Below, piece after piece: positions 1 through 9,107 of a stretch of DNA of 64,000 nt (its first letter is position 1; the number at the start of each line of letters is the position of its first letter). The stretch is taken from assembly GCA_002337525.1 (NCBI GenBank), contig DDGG01000003.1, positions 29,935 to 93,934 of the forward strand, in the 5' to 3' direction. Origin of the DNA: Alphaproteobacteria bacterium UBA1908 (GTDB taxonomy: Bacteria > Pseudomonadota > Alphaproteobacteria > Caedimonadales > UBA1908). Below the pieces are notes generated by a model that was given only the letters and a program-made list of their open reading frames with translations, did no database searches and was not told the origin of the DNA. A program made the translations under genes and the position numbers.

Positions 1-1706
1 CTGATTTCAAGAAACGGGCAGGTCAGACGAATGCTCTTAGATGTCTTTTGGCAGCAGAGGGAACATCCCTGAAAGAAGATGTTACCAGGTACCCATCGTA
101 TGCTGTACGGATCCGACAAATACAATCTCTTGAAGCAGCCGATGCGTTAGAGGTTGAAAAGGCCCTTTCCAGCCATCGTAGGGCTGTCGAGACTCTGGAG
201 TATTTGTCCTGGGAACTTGGTGCGGAATGCACAGGTAAAGATGACGCTGCTTTTAGGGTTTTATTAGAATTAACCCCTTTTGAGCAGGATCTTTTGATTG
301 AAATAAGGGAATGGGGTATTACCTGGGATCTTAAGGAAATGTTATCCGGGGCAAAACTTGATCTTGATAAAGAAGAAGATATCGACACTTTCAAACGACA
401 TGTGAAGCAATATATTGCCGGTCATAATCAAAAAAAGATGGAAGAATATAGTGCAGCGCATTCTGGGGAGATTGAATCATTAAGGACTCATTCCCTTGGG
501 GAAGGAGCAAGTGATCTTGATCTTGTGACCCTTCATAAAGCTTTACAATTGCCAGAGAATGCGTCTGTTAAAGCGTCTCTTTTGTCTTCTGTAGACGGGG
601 CGGCTATTGAACGTCTTGAAGCCACTGAACACACAATTATCCAGGGATATTATCAGGACATTGTTGCTTTCCAAAAGGGACGTAAACTTGGAGATATCTT
701 GAAAGATAACCTGATTACAAAAGGTGTTGTTGAGAAGGTTAAGGCTTCTATTTTAGAAGAGATTACCGGGCAAACCCCAGATCTCAGGTTTATTCAGGGA
801 CGTGTTGGAAGGCTTGTCAGCCAAGATCCTGTTTATCAGGCTTTAAGGAATGCAATTAAGGCGACAATTGAGGAAAGTACCGACCTTAAAGAAGCTGTTA
901 ACCAGAACTTTAATGATCAGAGGCGTCTTTTTCTGGGGGATATTGTACACCAGATCATGAGTGAGCATAGTGCAGCTCTGTCCGTCGGAGGTAGTTCAAG
1001 TTCTTCCGGAGAGATGAGAGAAGATGCCAGTGATTGGGAATTAATCAGCCCTTCTGTTGTTCGTGATCCTCAAGAAGAAAACTTGTTAGGTGATGCTCTG
1101 GATCAAGCTGTCGGAGAAAGTCCCTCAGCAGATGTAAAAGTTGAGAGCAGTAGTTTCTGGAATTTGAACAGCTGGTGGTCTTCCAGCCCATCTGGAAAAG
1201 GGGTGGAAGAAGGCGAGGGAGAGGTTTCTAAAGTCCTGACAGATGAAGGTTCTGAATCCGGAAAATCGGTGGAAGAGCTTGCACTTGAAAGTCTGATGGT
1301 GCAAAGGCTAGCCGAAGATTTGCAAGAATTTAAATCATACGACCGGAGTTCTTTCGGACGGGGCCTGATCAACTTGATTCAGGTTATTAAAGAAATCCGC
1401 CAAGCGGAATCTTCAAGTGCAGCAAGCTCTGCCAGTGCCGGCTTTTTAAGCGATGTTCCGGAAAAGCTTTCTGATGAGGAGTTAAGAATTCTTCACGCAA
1501 AAATTCATGAAACCAAAGAGGCACGGATTCTTGGTGATGAGACGTTATGGGATTTTTATAAAACCTATCAGAAAGAAATTCTGACTTTTAAGTCTCTTAT
1601 GAATGAGAACCCTGAGGCCAAGAAGGGTGTTTTTTATGGTTTGAAAGACGTTATTGAAGCGTTAAAAGCCCATAACCAAAGAATTTTAAACAGGATTATT
1701 TATTAA
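1..1706 (+). CDS. Large acidic helical protein of unknown function, 5' end outside the window
   Basis: I do not recognise a family. The frame is open from the first base: codons before the first usable start (TTG at 48) carry no stop, so the gene begins upstream of the window. About 568 residues are visible. The protein is rich in Glu, Asp, Lys, Ser and Leu and is mostly predictable helix. A serine-rich acidic linker near residues 315-400 (counted from the TTG) contains short poly-Ser runs and a Trp-rich patch (SFWNLNSWWSS). No catalytic motif or transmembrane segment is visible. It sits before two genes for small exported proteins. An effector or surface-associated role is a guess. Confidence 0.7.
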   Translation, partial: DFKKRAGQTNALRCLLAAEGTSLKEDVTRYPSYAVRIRQIQSLEAADALEVEKALSSHRRAVETLEYLSWELGAECTGKDDAAFRVLLELTPFEQDLLIEIREWGITWDLKEMLSGAKLDLDKEEDIDTFKRHVKQYIAGHNQKKMEEYSAAHSGEIESLRTHSLGEGASDLDLVTLHKALQLPENASVKASLLSSVDGAAIERLEATEHTIIQGYYQDIVAFQKGRKLGDILKDNLITKGVVEKVKASILEEITGQTPDLRFIQGRVGRLVSQDPVYQALRNAIKATIEESTDLKEAVNQNFNDQRRLFLGDIVHQIMSEHSAALSVGGSSSSSGEMREDASDWELISPSVVRDPQEENLLGDALDQAVGESPSADVKVESSSFWNLNSWWSSSPSGKGVEEGEGEVSKVLTDEGSESGKSVEELALESLMVQRLAEDLQEFKSYDRSSFGRGLINLIQVIKEIRQAESSSAASSASAGFLSDVPEKLSDEELRILHAKIHETKEARILGDETLWDFYKTYQKEILTFKSLMNENPEAKKGVFYGLKDVIEALKAHNQRILNRIIY

Positions 1707-1837
1707 GATTCTTTGATGGAATTTAGGTGTGCTGTCTTTAAAGATCGCGCCCTGAATCGTTCCTGCTTTTGCCGGAATGACTAGGTGCTGGTAATGGTTT
1801 GCCAGTGGGATTAACTTGAGTAAGAGGAACGAGTCCA

Positions 1838-2185
1838 ATGATTAAAAAAATCATGGTGCTCTCAATCTTGACGCTTTTTGCACAGCCTGCTTTGGCTGAT
1901 GCTGACATGTTTGGAAGTATTTGTGGAGAGGATTATTTCTCTCGATCAGTATCTTCTAAAGCTGCCAGTCAAAGCCCGCAAGCTGTTAGAAAAGCTGATG
2001 TTGACGTTGATTATGATTCGGATGATGAAGGTGATACCATCACATCAGCCGTTCAGCAACGTCAGGAGATTGAAGAAAATATTGGAAAATCCTCTAGTAA
2101 AGGGACCTCTTTTTGGTCCTCAACATGGATTGCAGTAGAGACAATCACCCGTAAAGTGGTTGGTTTTGTTAAGTCTTTGTTCTAG
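1838..2185 (+). CDS. Small exported protein of unknown function
   Basis: The 115-residue product begins with a clear Sec signal peptide (MIKKIMVLSILTLFAQPALA, cleavage predicted after the ALA). The mature part is about 95 residues, with an acidic stretch (DVDVDYDSDDEGD) and a C-terminal hydrophobic/basic tail (WSSTWIAVETITRKVVGFVKSLF) that could be amphipathic. It has only one cysteine. An AAGAGG-like ribosome site lies about 8 bases before the ATG. No family is recognised. The tail shares the Ser/Trp style (SFWSSTW) of the protein encoded just upstream (SFWNLNSWWSS), which may mean the two are related or act together; this is inference only. Confidence 0.65.
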   Translation: MIKKIMVLSILTLFAQPALADADMFGSICGEDYFSRSVSSKAASQSPQAVRKADVDVDYDSDDEGDTITSAVQQRQEIEENIGKSSSKGTSFWSSTWIAVETITRKVVGFVKSLF

Positions 2186-2307
2186 AGTAAACCCATCTTG
2201 CAAGGGGGGAATTTCCTCCCTTGTTTTTTATCCCTTTTTCTTTTGTGACGTTAAAAAAAGCTATAAGATATTCTTGTCTATATTTCTTATTTTAGAAAGC
2301 AGTCTAA

Positions 2308-3039
2308 ATGTTTTTGTCAGCTCACTCTGCCCACGATATTTTAATATATCTTAAGGATTCTTACGATCAAACGGCTGTTTTACTAGACGTGGATGATACG
2401 TTGATCACACCGGTTTCACGAACATTTCAATCGGCTCCGACAAAGCATTTGATTGATGAGATTAAAAGAAACAAACATCTTTTTCCAGAGTATGAGAAGA
2501 TCATTAGTGCATGGCGATCTCAGCGTCAGGTGCGTTTGACAGATCCTGACTGGCCGCTTGTCTTGAAAGACCTTCAGAAAAAAGGGCCTGTTTTTGGGTT
2601 AACACAGATGAATACCGGGTCTTTAGGGTCTATTCCTTCAATGGAAAAATGGCGCTATGAGGAGCTAACTTCTTTGGGACTCATTTTTTCAACACATTCT
2701 TCTCCAGCTTTAGAGAGGCCTGACTGTAAAGATCAGCCTGTATTCTATAAGGGGATTATGATGACAGGGGCAACGAGTAAAGCAGAAACTTTGGCCGCTT
2801 TCCGGCCATATATTTCAGCAACAAAATTTGTTTTGATAGATGATCGGGAAATTCATTTAAAGAACCTGGCAGACTATTGCCAAAAGGAAGGTATTGAATT
2901 CACAGGTATTTTATACACAGGAGCCGGGAAAGGTCCTCTTCCCCAGGACTCTGTAATTTACGAGATGCAAAAAAAATATCTTTTGGAAAATCATTCATGG
3001 CTTGAAGATGACGAAGCAAGGAAATTAATAGAAAACTGA
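2308..3039 (+). CDS. DUF2608 family HAD-like protein
   Basis: The 243-residue protein starts with a HAD-superfamily motif I (LLDVDDTLITP, residues about 24-34), where the two Asp residues would form the nucleophile/acid pair. A late acidic motif (VLIDDREIHLKNL, near residue 178) fits HAD motif IV. The layout and length match DUF2608, a family I know mainly from Chlamydiae, Legionella and Rickettsiales/Holosporales-type bacteria. A phosphohydrolase activity is likely from the motifs; the substrate is unknown. No signal peptide is evident at this start. It is flanked by genes for exported proteins on the same strand, with gaps over 100 bases, so it is probably transcribed alone. Confidence 0.75.
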   Translation: MFLSAHSAHDILIYLKDSYDQTAVLLDVDDTLITPVSRTFQSAPTKHLIDEIKRNKHLFPEYEKIISAWRSQRQVRLTDPDWPLVLKDLQKKGPVFGLTQMNTGSLGSIPSMEKWRYEELTSLGLIFSTHSSPALERPDCKDQPVFYKGIMMTGATSKAETLAAFRPYISATKFVLIDDREIHLKNLADYCQKEGIEFTGILYTGAGKGPLPQDSVIYEMQKKYLLENHSWLEDDEARKLIEN

Positions 3040-3142
3040 AAAGTTCTTTGTGTTTAAGGGGGAAATATTTAGAAAATTCCTGTCTCCTTTTTTGAATGCA
3101 TAAAGTTTTATTTTAATTTTCTGTTTTTGCCAAATAAAAAAG

Positions 3143-3173
3143 TTGACAATTTGCAATATAGGTCCCATATAAA
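3143..3173 (+). promoter_or_regulatory. Probable sigma70-type promoter for the four-repeat exported protein
   Basis: A perfect TTGACA at 3143-3148 is followed by CATATA at 3166-3171 (17-base spacing) overlapping TATAAA at 3168-3173 (19-base spacing). It lies 30-60 bases before the ATG at 3205 and inside an upstream in-frame extension starting at 3127, which supports 3205 as the true start. Confidence 0.55.
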
Positions 3174-3204
3174 GTATGTAAAAAAATATTCTAAGGAGAA
3201 GATA

Positions 3205-4194
3205 ATGAAATTTAATTCTATTGTGATGGTAAGTTTACTGACCACAGCATTTTTCTCAACCAATATTCATGCTTCAGCTCGTGATGCATTCAGGGATGAT
3301 AGCTCTATGTCGTCATCTTCTGCAGGTTCTGGCGTCGCAAAACATTGTGAACAGAAAGCCTCCAGGTTGTCGATTATTGCTCCATCTTTTAATGAAGTGA
3401 AAGGAGCTGTAAAAGTGATGGCTCGTTCTCGTATTAGTTATCGACCATTGCGACAAACGGCGATTGAGATTATTGATGCGGCTGAAGATAAGGATTCTCT
3501 TATGGGTGCTGTAAAGAAGACAATGGGTATTAATTGCTCTAGAAAGACAAAACGCTATCCTTCTTTGTATTTTGTTGAAAAACCAGAAGAGGAGGTAGTC
3601 GGTCTTTCTGACAGGCCATCTTTGATAGTGGATTCTGTTCCATCTTTTGAAGAGGTGAAAGAAGCTACAAAAATTTTCTCATTCTCTTATCTCTGGGCTG
3701 CTAGAAAAATGATTGTTGAGACTATTGAGAAAGCTCACGATCACAGAACTCTGGAAAATGTTATGAGAGAGGTTGGTTTCTTACCGCATATGACGGCATC
3801 TCCAGTCTTTCAGGAAGTAAAAGAGGCGATTAAAAAGTTGAGTCTTTTTTATAAAAAAGAAGAGAAAGATTTGCAAAGTATCTGGAATAATATTGATATT
3901 GCTCAAGACTCTGATTCTTTAAAGACTATCGCACGGCTCAGTGGTTTTAATCTTGTGGTAAAAGGTTTTACCAGCAGTAAAGATCGGTCAGGTTTTTCTT
4001 CCGTTTTCATGTCAGCATCAACCCCGGATTCTGATATATCTTTTGAAGAAGCAAAAACATCTGTGAAGGTTTTGGTGAAATACTGTCTCCAAAATAAGGC
4101 CTTTGAAGACTACGGGAACCTTCTTGCTGACAGTGCTGGAGATTGGGATTCTCTTAAGGCTGCTATGAGGAATGTAGGTCTTATGACTTCTTAA
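3205..4194 (+). CDS. Exported protein with four internal helical repeats
   Basis: The start chosen is the ATG at 3205, preceded by AAGGAG at 7-base spacing. An in-frame ATG at 3127 would add 26 basic residues and bury the signal peptide. The 329-residue product has a Sec signal (cleavage near residue 24, HASA), then a Ser-rich spacer. Four degenerate repeats of about 48-50 residues follow at roughly 60-109, 146-193, 200-248 and 277-326. Each opens with a [SV]F.E[VA]K.[AS] signature and closes with a DSL/TL..[VA]...G pattern. No enzyme motif is visible. Helical repeats in an exported protein would fit a binding scaffold acting on the host or cell surface, but no function is shown. Confidence 0.72.
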   Translation: MKFNSIVMVSLLTTAFFSTNIHASARDAFRDDSSMSSSSAGSGVAKHCEQKASRLSIIAPSFNEVKGAVKVMARSRISYRPLRQTAIEIIDAAEDKDSLMGAVKKTMGINCSRKTKRYPSLYFVEKPEEEVVGLSDRPSLIVDSVPSFEEVKEATKIFSFSYLWAARKMIVETIEKAHDHRTLENVMREVGFLPHMTASPVFQEVKEAIKKLSLFYKKEEKDLQSIWNNIDIAQDSDSLKTIARLSGFNLVVKGFTSSKDRSGFSSVFMSASTPDSDISFEEAKTSVKVLVKYCLQNKAFEDYGNLLADSAGDWDSLKAAMRNVGLMTS

Positions 4195-4220
4195 CCCTGG
4201 TTTTTAATTGACCTGATTTG

Positions 4221-4245
4221 AGGGGGCTTTTGGTCCCCTTTTTTA
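4221..4245 (+). terminator. Rho-independent terminator
   Basis: A 7-bp stem (AGGGGGC with GGTCCCCT, one G-T pair) around a TTTTG loop is followed by a run of T. It lies 27 bases after the repeat protein's stop. Confidence 0.85.
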
Positions 4246-4327
4246 GTTCAGTCGTTTTCTATGACTTACCAGAACTATGACCCATGCAAAAGTTTTCTAC
4301 AGTAAGAAAATGATCTTTTCTTAATTT

Positions 4328-5281
4328 CTAGGACTTTAAGGTTTTGAAAAAAGTGTGATGGGTGGTTATCAAAGTATTGATAAGGGCAGAGGATTGAAAA
4401 TTTCCCTGCATAAGGTTTTCTTCAAGAATGAAAAAATCCTCATAAAGACCAGGGAAAGAGTTCAGACTATTCCTGTTTAAAGCTTTTGTAAAAAAAGGTT
4501 CTTTATCAAAGAAAAGAGGGAAACGAAGAGCAAAAAGAGCTGTCCGAAGGGGGATTCCTGCCTTTAATTGCAATAAAAGATTATGGAGTTTTTGACAGGC
4601 TCCCAGAAAAACCCTTGAAAAGGGAATGAAGTCAGTATCTTGAAACGACAGGATTGAAAGTCGATTTTGAAAAATTTCAAAGGGGCTAAAAAAAGCATCA
4701 ATAAGATCATGATAAGGAGTTGCTGATTCCCGAGGCATAAGCTGATGCAAAGTCTCTCTGGTGGGAAAGGCATCAAGGTAGGGTAATTTCTCAATAACCT
4801 CCAATAGTGCTGATGGATGCAATTGGAAATGACCTTCTAGAAAAGAGAGGGATGATTGGTCAAGCGTTATCTTTATAGCAGATAACAAGGCGGTCATTTC
4901 GTGAAAAGAAGTGTCGTAGCAGGCAATAAAAGCAATATTAGGATCCGAGGCATATTTTTGGAAAAAACTCGATTTTTGATTAAAACGTTTTGGCAAGAAA
5001 AAGTAAAAATCATTTTTTTCTTTTAAAAAGGCAATATCATCGGGCAATTGTTTGACTGTTTTTAAGAAAATATTGGAACAAGACACTTCAAAAAGAGATA
5101 AAGTTGTTTTTTCTTCGAGAGTTTCAAGAGATCTATACTGGAGTTTTTCAAAACGGGCGTTTAGAAAAAGGCGTATCATTGTTGATTTTAGTGTTACGAA
5201 ATCTTCATGACCATAAAAAACATACGCTTGTGGTAATGTTTCGGATGTTTTCAGAAGAGGAACAACGTTTTTAAGCTTCAT
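4328..5281 (-). CDS. holA: DNA polymerase III delta subunit
   Basis: The 317-residue product matches HolA in length and N-terminal pattern ([20 protein letters not shown] followed by FYGHED). HolA opens the beta-clamp ring within the clamp loader. The sequence is divergent, as usual for this family, with an alpha-helical C-terminal collar region around residues 200-317. It overlaps the end of lptE by 11 bases, and leuS-lptE-holA is a common proteobacterial order, which strengthens the call. It is probably the last gene of the leuS operon. No Walker motif is expected in delta, and none is seen. Confidence 0.85.
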   Translation of the reverse strand: MKLKNVVPLLKTSETLPQAYVFYGHEDFVTLKSTMIRLFLNARFEKLQYRSLETLEEKTTLSLFEVSCSNIFLKTVKQLPDDIAFLKEKNDFYFFLPKRFNQKSSFFQKYASDPNIAFIACYDTSFHEMTALLSAIKITLDQSSLSFLEGHFQLHPSALLEVIEKLPYLDAFPTRETLHQLMPRESATPYHDLIDAFFSPFEIFQNRLSILSFQDTDFIPFSRVFLGACQKLHNLLLQLKAGIPLRTALFALRFPLFFDKEPFFTKALNRNSLNSFPGLYEDFFILEENLMQGNFQSSALINTLITTHHTFFKTLKS

Positions 5282-5789
5282 CGTTACTGTTTGAAAGGGT
5301 GTCAGTCCCTAAAAAGCTTGCAACCGAGATATGAATGTCATGGGCAAGCTGGGCCAAAGCACGTTTAATAGCATCTTTTTCCGAAACAATGAGGGGAAGT
5401 GAGGCAAAAGATGAACTTGATCCCACCGAATAGCCTGTCAGAACTGATGTTTTTTGGTTCAGGATGATCTTTTGAGTCTTTGTATCTGTTAAGGTATACT
5501 GTGCGATAAGTGTAAGGCGTGTGCGTCGTGACGTTTCATCTCGTCGAAAACCAAGCTCTCCTTTGGTTGTTTTTAATGAAACATTCAGACGATAGGAATC
5601 CTGGTTTTTCTTCGTATCCGTTCTGAAAAAATGCTGTAACTTATTACGAAGAATCTGTCCTTCACGATCCTGAATTGGGGCCACAAATACAGAATTCTTG
5701 CTTGTTTGGGGTGAATACAAAGGATGAAATCCGCACCCCTGAAGAACAAGAAACGTTGTAAGTATAAAGAATGCCTTAATTTGCAACAA
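5271..5789 (-). CDS. lptE: LPS-assembly lipoprotein LptE
   Basis: LptE is an outer-membrane lipoprotein that plugs the LptD barrel during LPS insertion. I choose the TTG at 5789 as start: GGAAAGG lies about 9 bases upstream and the product then begins directly with a lipoprotein signal (residues 1-19, lipobox LQGC, then GFHPLY, the typical LptE motif after the Cys). The ATG at 5852 would add 21 charged residues inside leuS and spoil the signal. The product is then 172 residues, normal for LptE. It overlaps leuS by 14 bases and holA by 11, so translational coupling is likely. Confidence 0.85.
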   Translation of the reverse strand: MLQIKAFFILTTFLVLQGCGFHPLYSPQTSKNSVFVAPIQDREGQILRNKLQHFFRTDTKKNQDSYRLNVSLKTTKGELGFRRDETSRRTRLTLIAQYTLTDTKTQKIILNQKTSVLTGYSVGSSSSFASLPLIVSEKDAIKRALAQLAHDIHISVASFLGTDTLSNSNDEA

Positions 5790-8346
5790 TGTTAATGACC
5801 TTTCCCGGAATAACGATAACTTTTCGAACTGTTTTTCCTTGAATAAAATCAAGAACTTTTGAGTGTGATAAAGCCTTTTCTTTTAAGATCTCTTGATCTT
5901 CATCTTTGGAGGCATCAAGAGTTGCTCTGACTTTACCATTGACCTGAAGCGCCAGGGTAACATGGCTCTCTTCACACAGAGCCGGGTCAAAGCTGGGCCA
6001 TGCAGCTTGTGTTATTAGCGTATCATGTCCCAGACGGTGCCAAAGCTCTTCTGCTAAATGAGGGACAACAGGATTCATCATCAGGATAAGCGATTCTGAA
6101 GCCTGAACAAGTGTTTTTTGTGAAAGGGGCGTTTTCCCCTCAAGTTTTGTAACAAGAACATTTGTAAGCTCTCTAAGGCGTGCGACATACTTGTTCAGGT
6201 TAAATGTTTCTAAATCCTTTGTAATGTCACGTATTGTTTTATGGACACACTTTTGAAGTTCCAGGTCGTCCTTTGAAATACTTTCTGAATCCTTTGATAA
6301 AGAGGAAACCTGATCAATAATCTTTGATAAATTGCGCCAAACCCGGTTTAAATATTTCCAAACACCATGAATACCGCTATCTGTCCATTCCAGATCACGA
6401 TCCGGTGGAGAATCAGAAATCATAAACAGACGAGTAGTATCAACACCGTAATCTTCAAGAATAGGGGGGATATCGACAACATTTTTCCTGGATTTGCTCA
6501 TTTTTTCAGAGCGTCCTACAACAACTCGTGATCCATCAGAGGATGCTACAAAAGTACCTTCCTCTGTGCGTTCAACATCATTGGGTGAAAGCCATTCGCC
6601 TTTCGCTGACTTATAGGTTTCATGGCAGACCATGCCCTGGGTCATTAAGGCTTTGAAAGGCTCTTCATGTTTTGTAAGGCCAATTTTTTTAAGGGCTCTT
6701 GTAAAAAAGCGGGCATAAAGCAAGTGAAGAATGGCATGCTCAATGCCGCCAATATATTGATCAACAGGCAGCCAGTGATCTATTTTTGCGGGGTCAACGG
6801 GGTCCTGATGTTTGGGAGACAGGAAACGGGCAAAATACCAGCTCGAGTTAAAGAAGGTATCCAGAGTGTCGGTTTCACGTAGTGCCGGTGCCTGACACTT
6901 GGGACAGCTGGTTTTTTGCCATTCCTTATCAGATTCAAGAGGATTGCCGGGTCGATCAAAAGAAACATTTTCCGGAAGCTGGATCGGTAAGTCTTTTTCT
7001 GGAACAGGAACAGGGCCACAGGTATCACAGTGGATAATAGGAATTGGACTTCCCCAATATCGTTGCCGGGAAATGCACCAATCTCTCAGGCGGTAAGAAA
7101 TAGCAGTCTGCCCTGCGTCACAGTCTTGCAAAAGATCCAGGGCGGCTTTTTTCCCTTCTGCAACCGTAAGTCCGTCAAGAGAGCATGAATTATACAAGAT
7201 GCCATCTTCAGTGAAGGCCTCTGACTCAATTTCAACAGAGTTTTTATCATGGGGGCGTACAACGGGTTTCACAGGTAAATTATATTTGCGTGCAAAATCA
7301 AGATCACGCTGGTCATGAGCCGGTACCCCAAAAACAGCGCCAGTGCCATAATCCATCAAAACAAAATTTGCAATATAAACAGGCAGAGTACAGTCTGGAT
7401 CTAAAGGATGTTGCACAACAAGTCCTGTATCAATGCCCTTTTTTTCCATTTTTTCTAGAGTTTCTTCACTGGTGCCTGTTTGGCGGCACTCTTCCACAAA
7501 AGTCTTGATTTCGGGATTTTGAGTGGCCAGTTGTTCTGTAAAGGGATGGTCCGGGGACAATGCTAAAAAGCAGGCCCCATAAAGTGTATCCTGGCGTGTT
7601 GTGAAAATTTTAAGTGTTTCAGTGTGGCCCTGAATTTTGAAGTGTATATGTGCCCCAACAGATTTACCAATCCAGTTACGTTGCATGGTGACAACTTTAT
7701 CAGGCCAGTCCTTCAGATTTTCGAGTCCTTGAAGCAATTCTTCAGCAGCGTCTGTAATTTTAAAATACCATTGAGAAAGCTTACGTTTTTCAACCAAGGC
7801 TCCTGAACGCCATCCGCGGCCATCAATAACTTGCTCGTTCGACAGAACGGTGAGGTCGACAGGATCCCAATTGATAAAGCCTTCCTTACGGTAAATAAGT
7901 CCTGCTTCCAGAAAGGCCAGAAATAACTTTTGTTCCTGGCCATAATAATCAGGAGTACAAGTCGCTAGCTCACGGCTCCAGTCATAGGAGAATCCAAGGG
8001 ATTTTAATTCATCCCGCATTGCGTTAATATTATCAAATGTCCAGCTGGCAGGGTTGACCTTATTTTTTATAGCGGCATTTTCTGCGGGAGACCCAAAAGC
8101 ATCCCAGCCCATGGGATGAAGGACTTCAAAACCTTGTGCACGCTTGAATCTGGCGACAACATCTCCAATCGTGTAATTACGGACGTGTCCCATATGTAAA
8201 TGACCTGAAGGATAAGGAAACATTTCCAGAACATAATATTTTTCTTTTGTGCTTTTATCGTCAGTATCAAAAGATTTTTTTTCTTGCCAAATTTTCTGCC
8301 ATTTTTGTTCGATGGCTTGAAAGTTATATCGGTTTTCCTGGGTCAT
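5776..8346 (-). CDS. leuS: Leucyl-tRNA synthetase
   Basis: This class I synthetase charges tRNA-Leu with leucine. The 856-residue length is typical of bacterial LeuRS. The HIGH motif appears as HMGH (residues 51-54), the KMSKS motif is intact near residue 615, and the editing (CP1) domain includes the typical [15 protein letters not shown] segment. The zinc-finger-like insertion has CDTCGP and CPKCQ pairs. It ends with the anticodon-binding domain and the C-terminal VNGKVRA motif. It is the first gene of leuS-lptE-holA; the upstream DUF3576 gene is close enough to be part of the same transcript. Confidence 0.98.
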   Translation of the reverse strand: MTQENRYNFQAIEQKWQKIWQEKKSFDTDDKSTKEKYYVLEMFPYPSGHLHMGHVRNYTIGDVVARFKRAQGFEVLHPMGWDAFGSPAENAAIKNKVNPASWTFDNINAMRDELKSLGFSYDWSRELATCTPDYYGQEQKLFLAFLEAGLIYRKEGFINWDPVDLTVLSNEQVIDGRGWRSGALVEKRKLSQWYFKITDAAEELLQGLENLKDWPDKVVTMQRNWIGKSVGAHIHFKIQGHTETLKIFTTRQDTLYGACFLALSPDHPFTEQLATQNPEIKTFVEECRQTGTSEETLEKMEKKGIDTGLVVQHPLDPDCTLPVYIANFVLMDYGTGAVFGVPAHDQRDLDFARKYNLPVKPVVRPHDKNSVEIESEAFTEDGILYNSCSLDGLTVAEGKKAALDLLQDCDAGQTAISYRLRDWCISRQRYWGSPIPIIHCDTCGPVPVPEKDLPIQLPENVSFDRPGNPLESDKEWQKTSCPKCQAPALRETDTLDTFFNSSWYFARFLSPKHQDPVDPAKIDHWLPVDQYIGGIEHAILHLLYARFFTRALKKIGLTKHEEPFKALMTQGMVCHETYKSAKGEWLSPNDVERTEEGTFVASSDGSRVVVGRSEKMSKSRKNVVDIPPILEDYGVDTTRLFMISDSPPDRDLEWTDSGIHGVWKYLNRVWRNLSKIIDQVSSLSKDSESISKDDLELQKCVHKTIRDITKDLETFNLNKYVARLRELTNVLVTKLEGKTPLSQKTLVQASESLILMMNPVVPHLAEELWHRLGHDTLITQAAWPSFDPALCEESHVTLALQVNGKVRATLDASKDEDQEILKEKALSHSKVLDFIQGKTVRKVIVIPGKVINIVAN

Positions 8347-8378
8347 TTTTTTTCCAAAGTCTTGTTATCAGTTATTCT

Positions 8379-8888
8379 TTATCGACCATCTCTGATTTTC
8401 AGCTGGCGTGCGCGTGTCAAGATTGCATTTTCAAGACGCAAAACTGTTTCGGGATTAACCGCGGCATTCTGCCACTTTCCTCTCTCTATTTTCTGACGAA
8501 AAACAGATATTTTCAACCCGTCTGCCCGTAAAACACGATCTAAAATCCTGATATCAACTTTTAGACGCTCTCCAGGGGTATGAGAGGGAGTATGCCATTC
8601 AGTTAAAATGACGCCACCAAAAGGGTCAACGGTCCTTAACGGCATAAAAGAGAGGGTATCAAGGGTCGCTCTCCACAAATAGCTGTTGACACCAATTCCC
8701 GTTGCGTTGGCGGTATCCTTTCGTGTGTCCCCAAACAGCAAGGCACTTTCTCCAAACAGCTTTCCAACTTCCCTGTCTCTTTTTTCACGGCGTGTCAGAA
8801 TATCGTCTTCATCTTGGGTTGGTTCCTGATGAGCACACCCACTAGCAAAAAGAAACCCTAGAAGCAGGCAGAAAAGTCTGTTGTTCAT
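8379..8888 (-). CDS. DUF3576 family lipoprotein
   Basis: The 169-residue product starts at the ATG at 8888 (AAGGA about 8 bases upstream; the ATG at 8921 would add 11 charged residues). It has a lipoprotein signal with lipobox ASGC, an acidic segment, then the conserved DUF3576 core (GIGVNSYLWRATLDTLSFMP and DPFGGVILTEWH). This family is characteristic of Alphaproteobacteria and commonly lies just upstream of leuS, as here. The family function is not established; an envelope role is inferred from the lipobox. Confidence 0.9.
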   Translation of the reverse strand: MNNRLFCLLLGFLFASGCAHQEPTQDEDDILTRREKRDREVGKLFGESALLFGDTRKDTANATGIGVNSYLWRATLDTLSFMPLRTVDPFGGVILTEWHTPSHTPGERLKVDIRILDRVLRADGLKISVFRQKIERGKWQNAAVNPETVLRLENAILTRARQLKIRDGR

Positions 8889-9044
8889 TCGTCTATCCTT
8901 ATGGTCATAATCAGAACTCATGAGAATCTTTTATTTCCCATGATTCTTCCTTTTAAACTCATACACTTTTTTTAAGTTATTGTGAAAAGATTTGTTGTGA
9001 AATTGAATAAAAGTCTGGTGTTTGGAAGAAATTTTTCTTCAATG

Positions 9045-9081
9045 AAAAAGCCCCTTCCTTATGATCTTAAAAGGAAGGGGC
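9045..9081 (-). terminator. Rho-independent terminator of the porin gene
   Basis: A perfect 11-bp stem (GCCCCTTCCTT at 9050-9060 with AAGGAAGGGGC at 9071-9081) is followed, on the minus strand, by a T-run (A-run at 9045-9049 on the plus strand). It lies 27 bases past the porin stop. Confidence 0.9.
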
Positions 9082-9107
9082 CCTGGTATCTGGATTAAAA
9101 TATAAGT

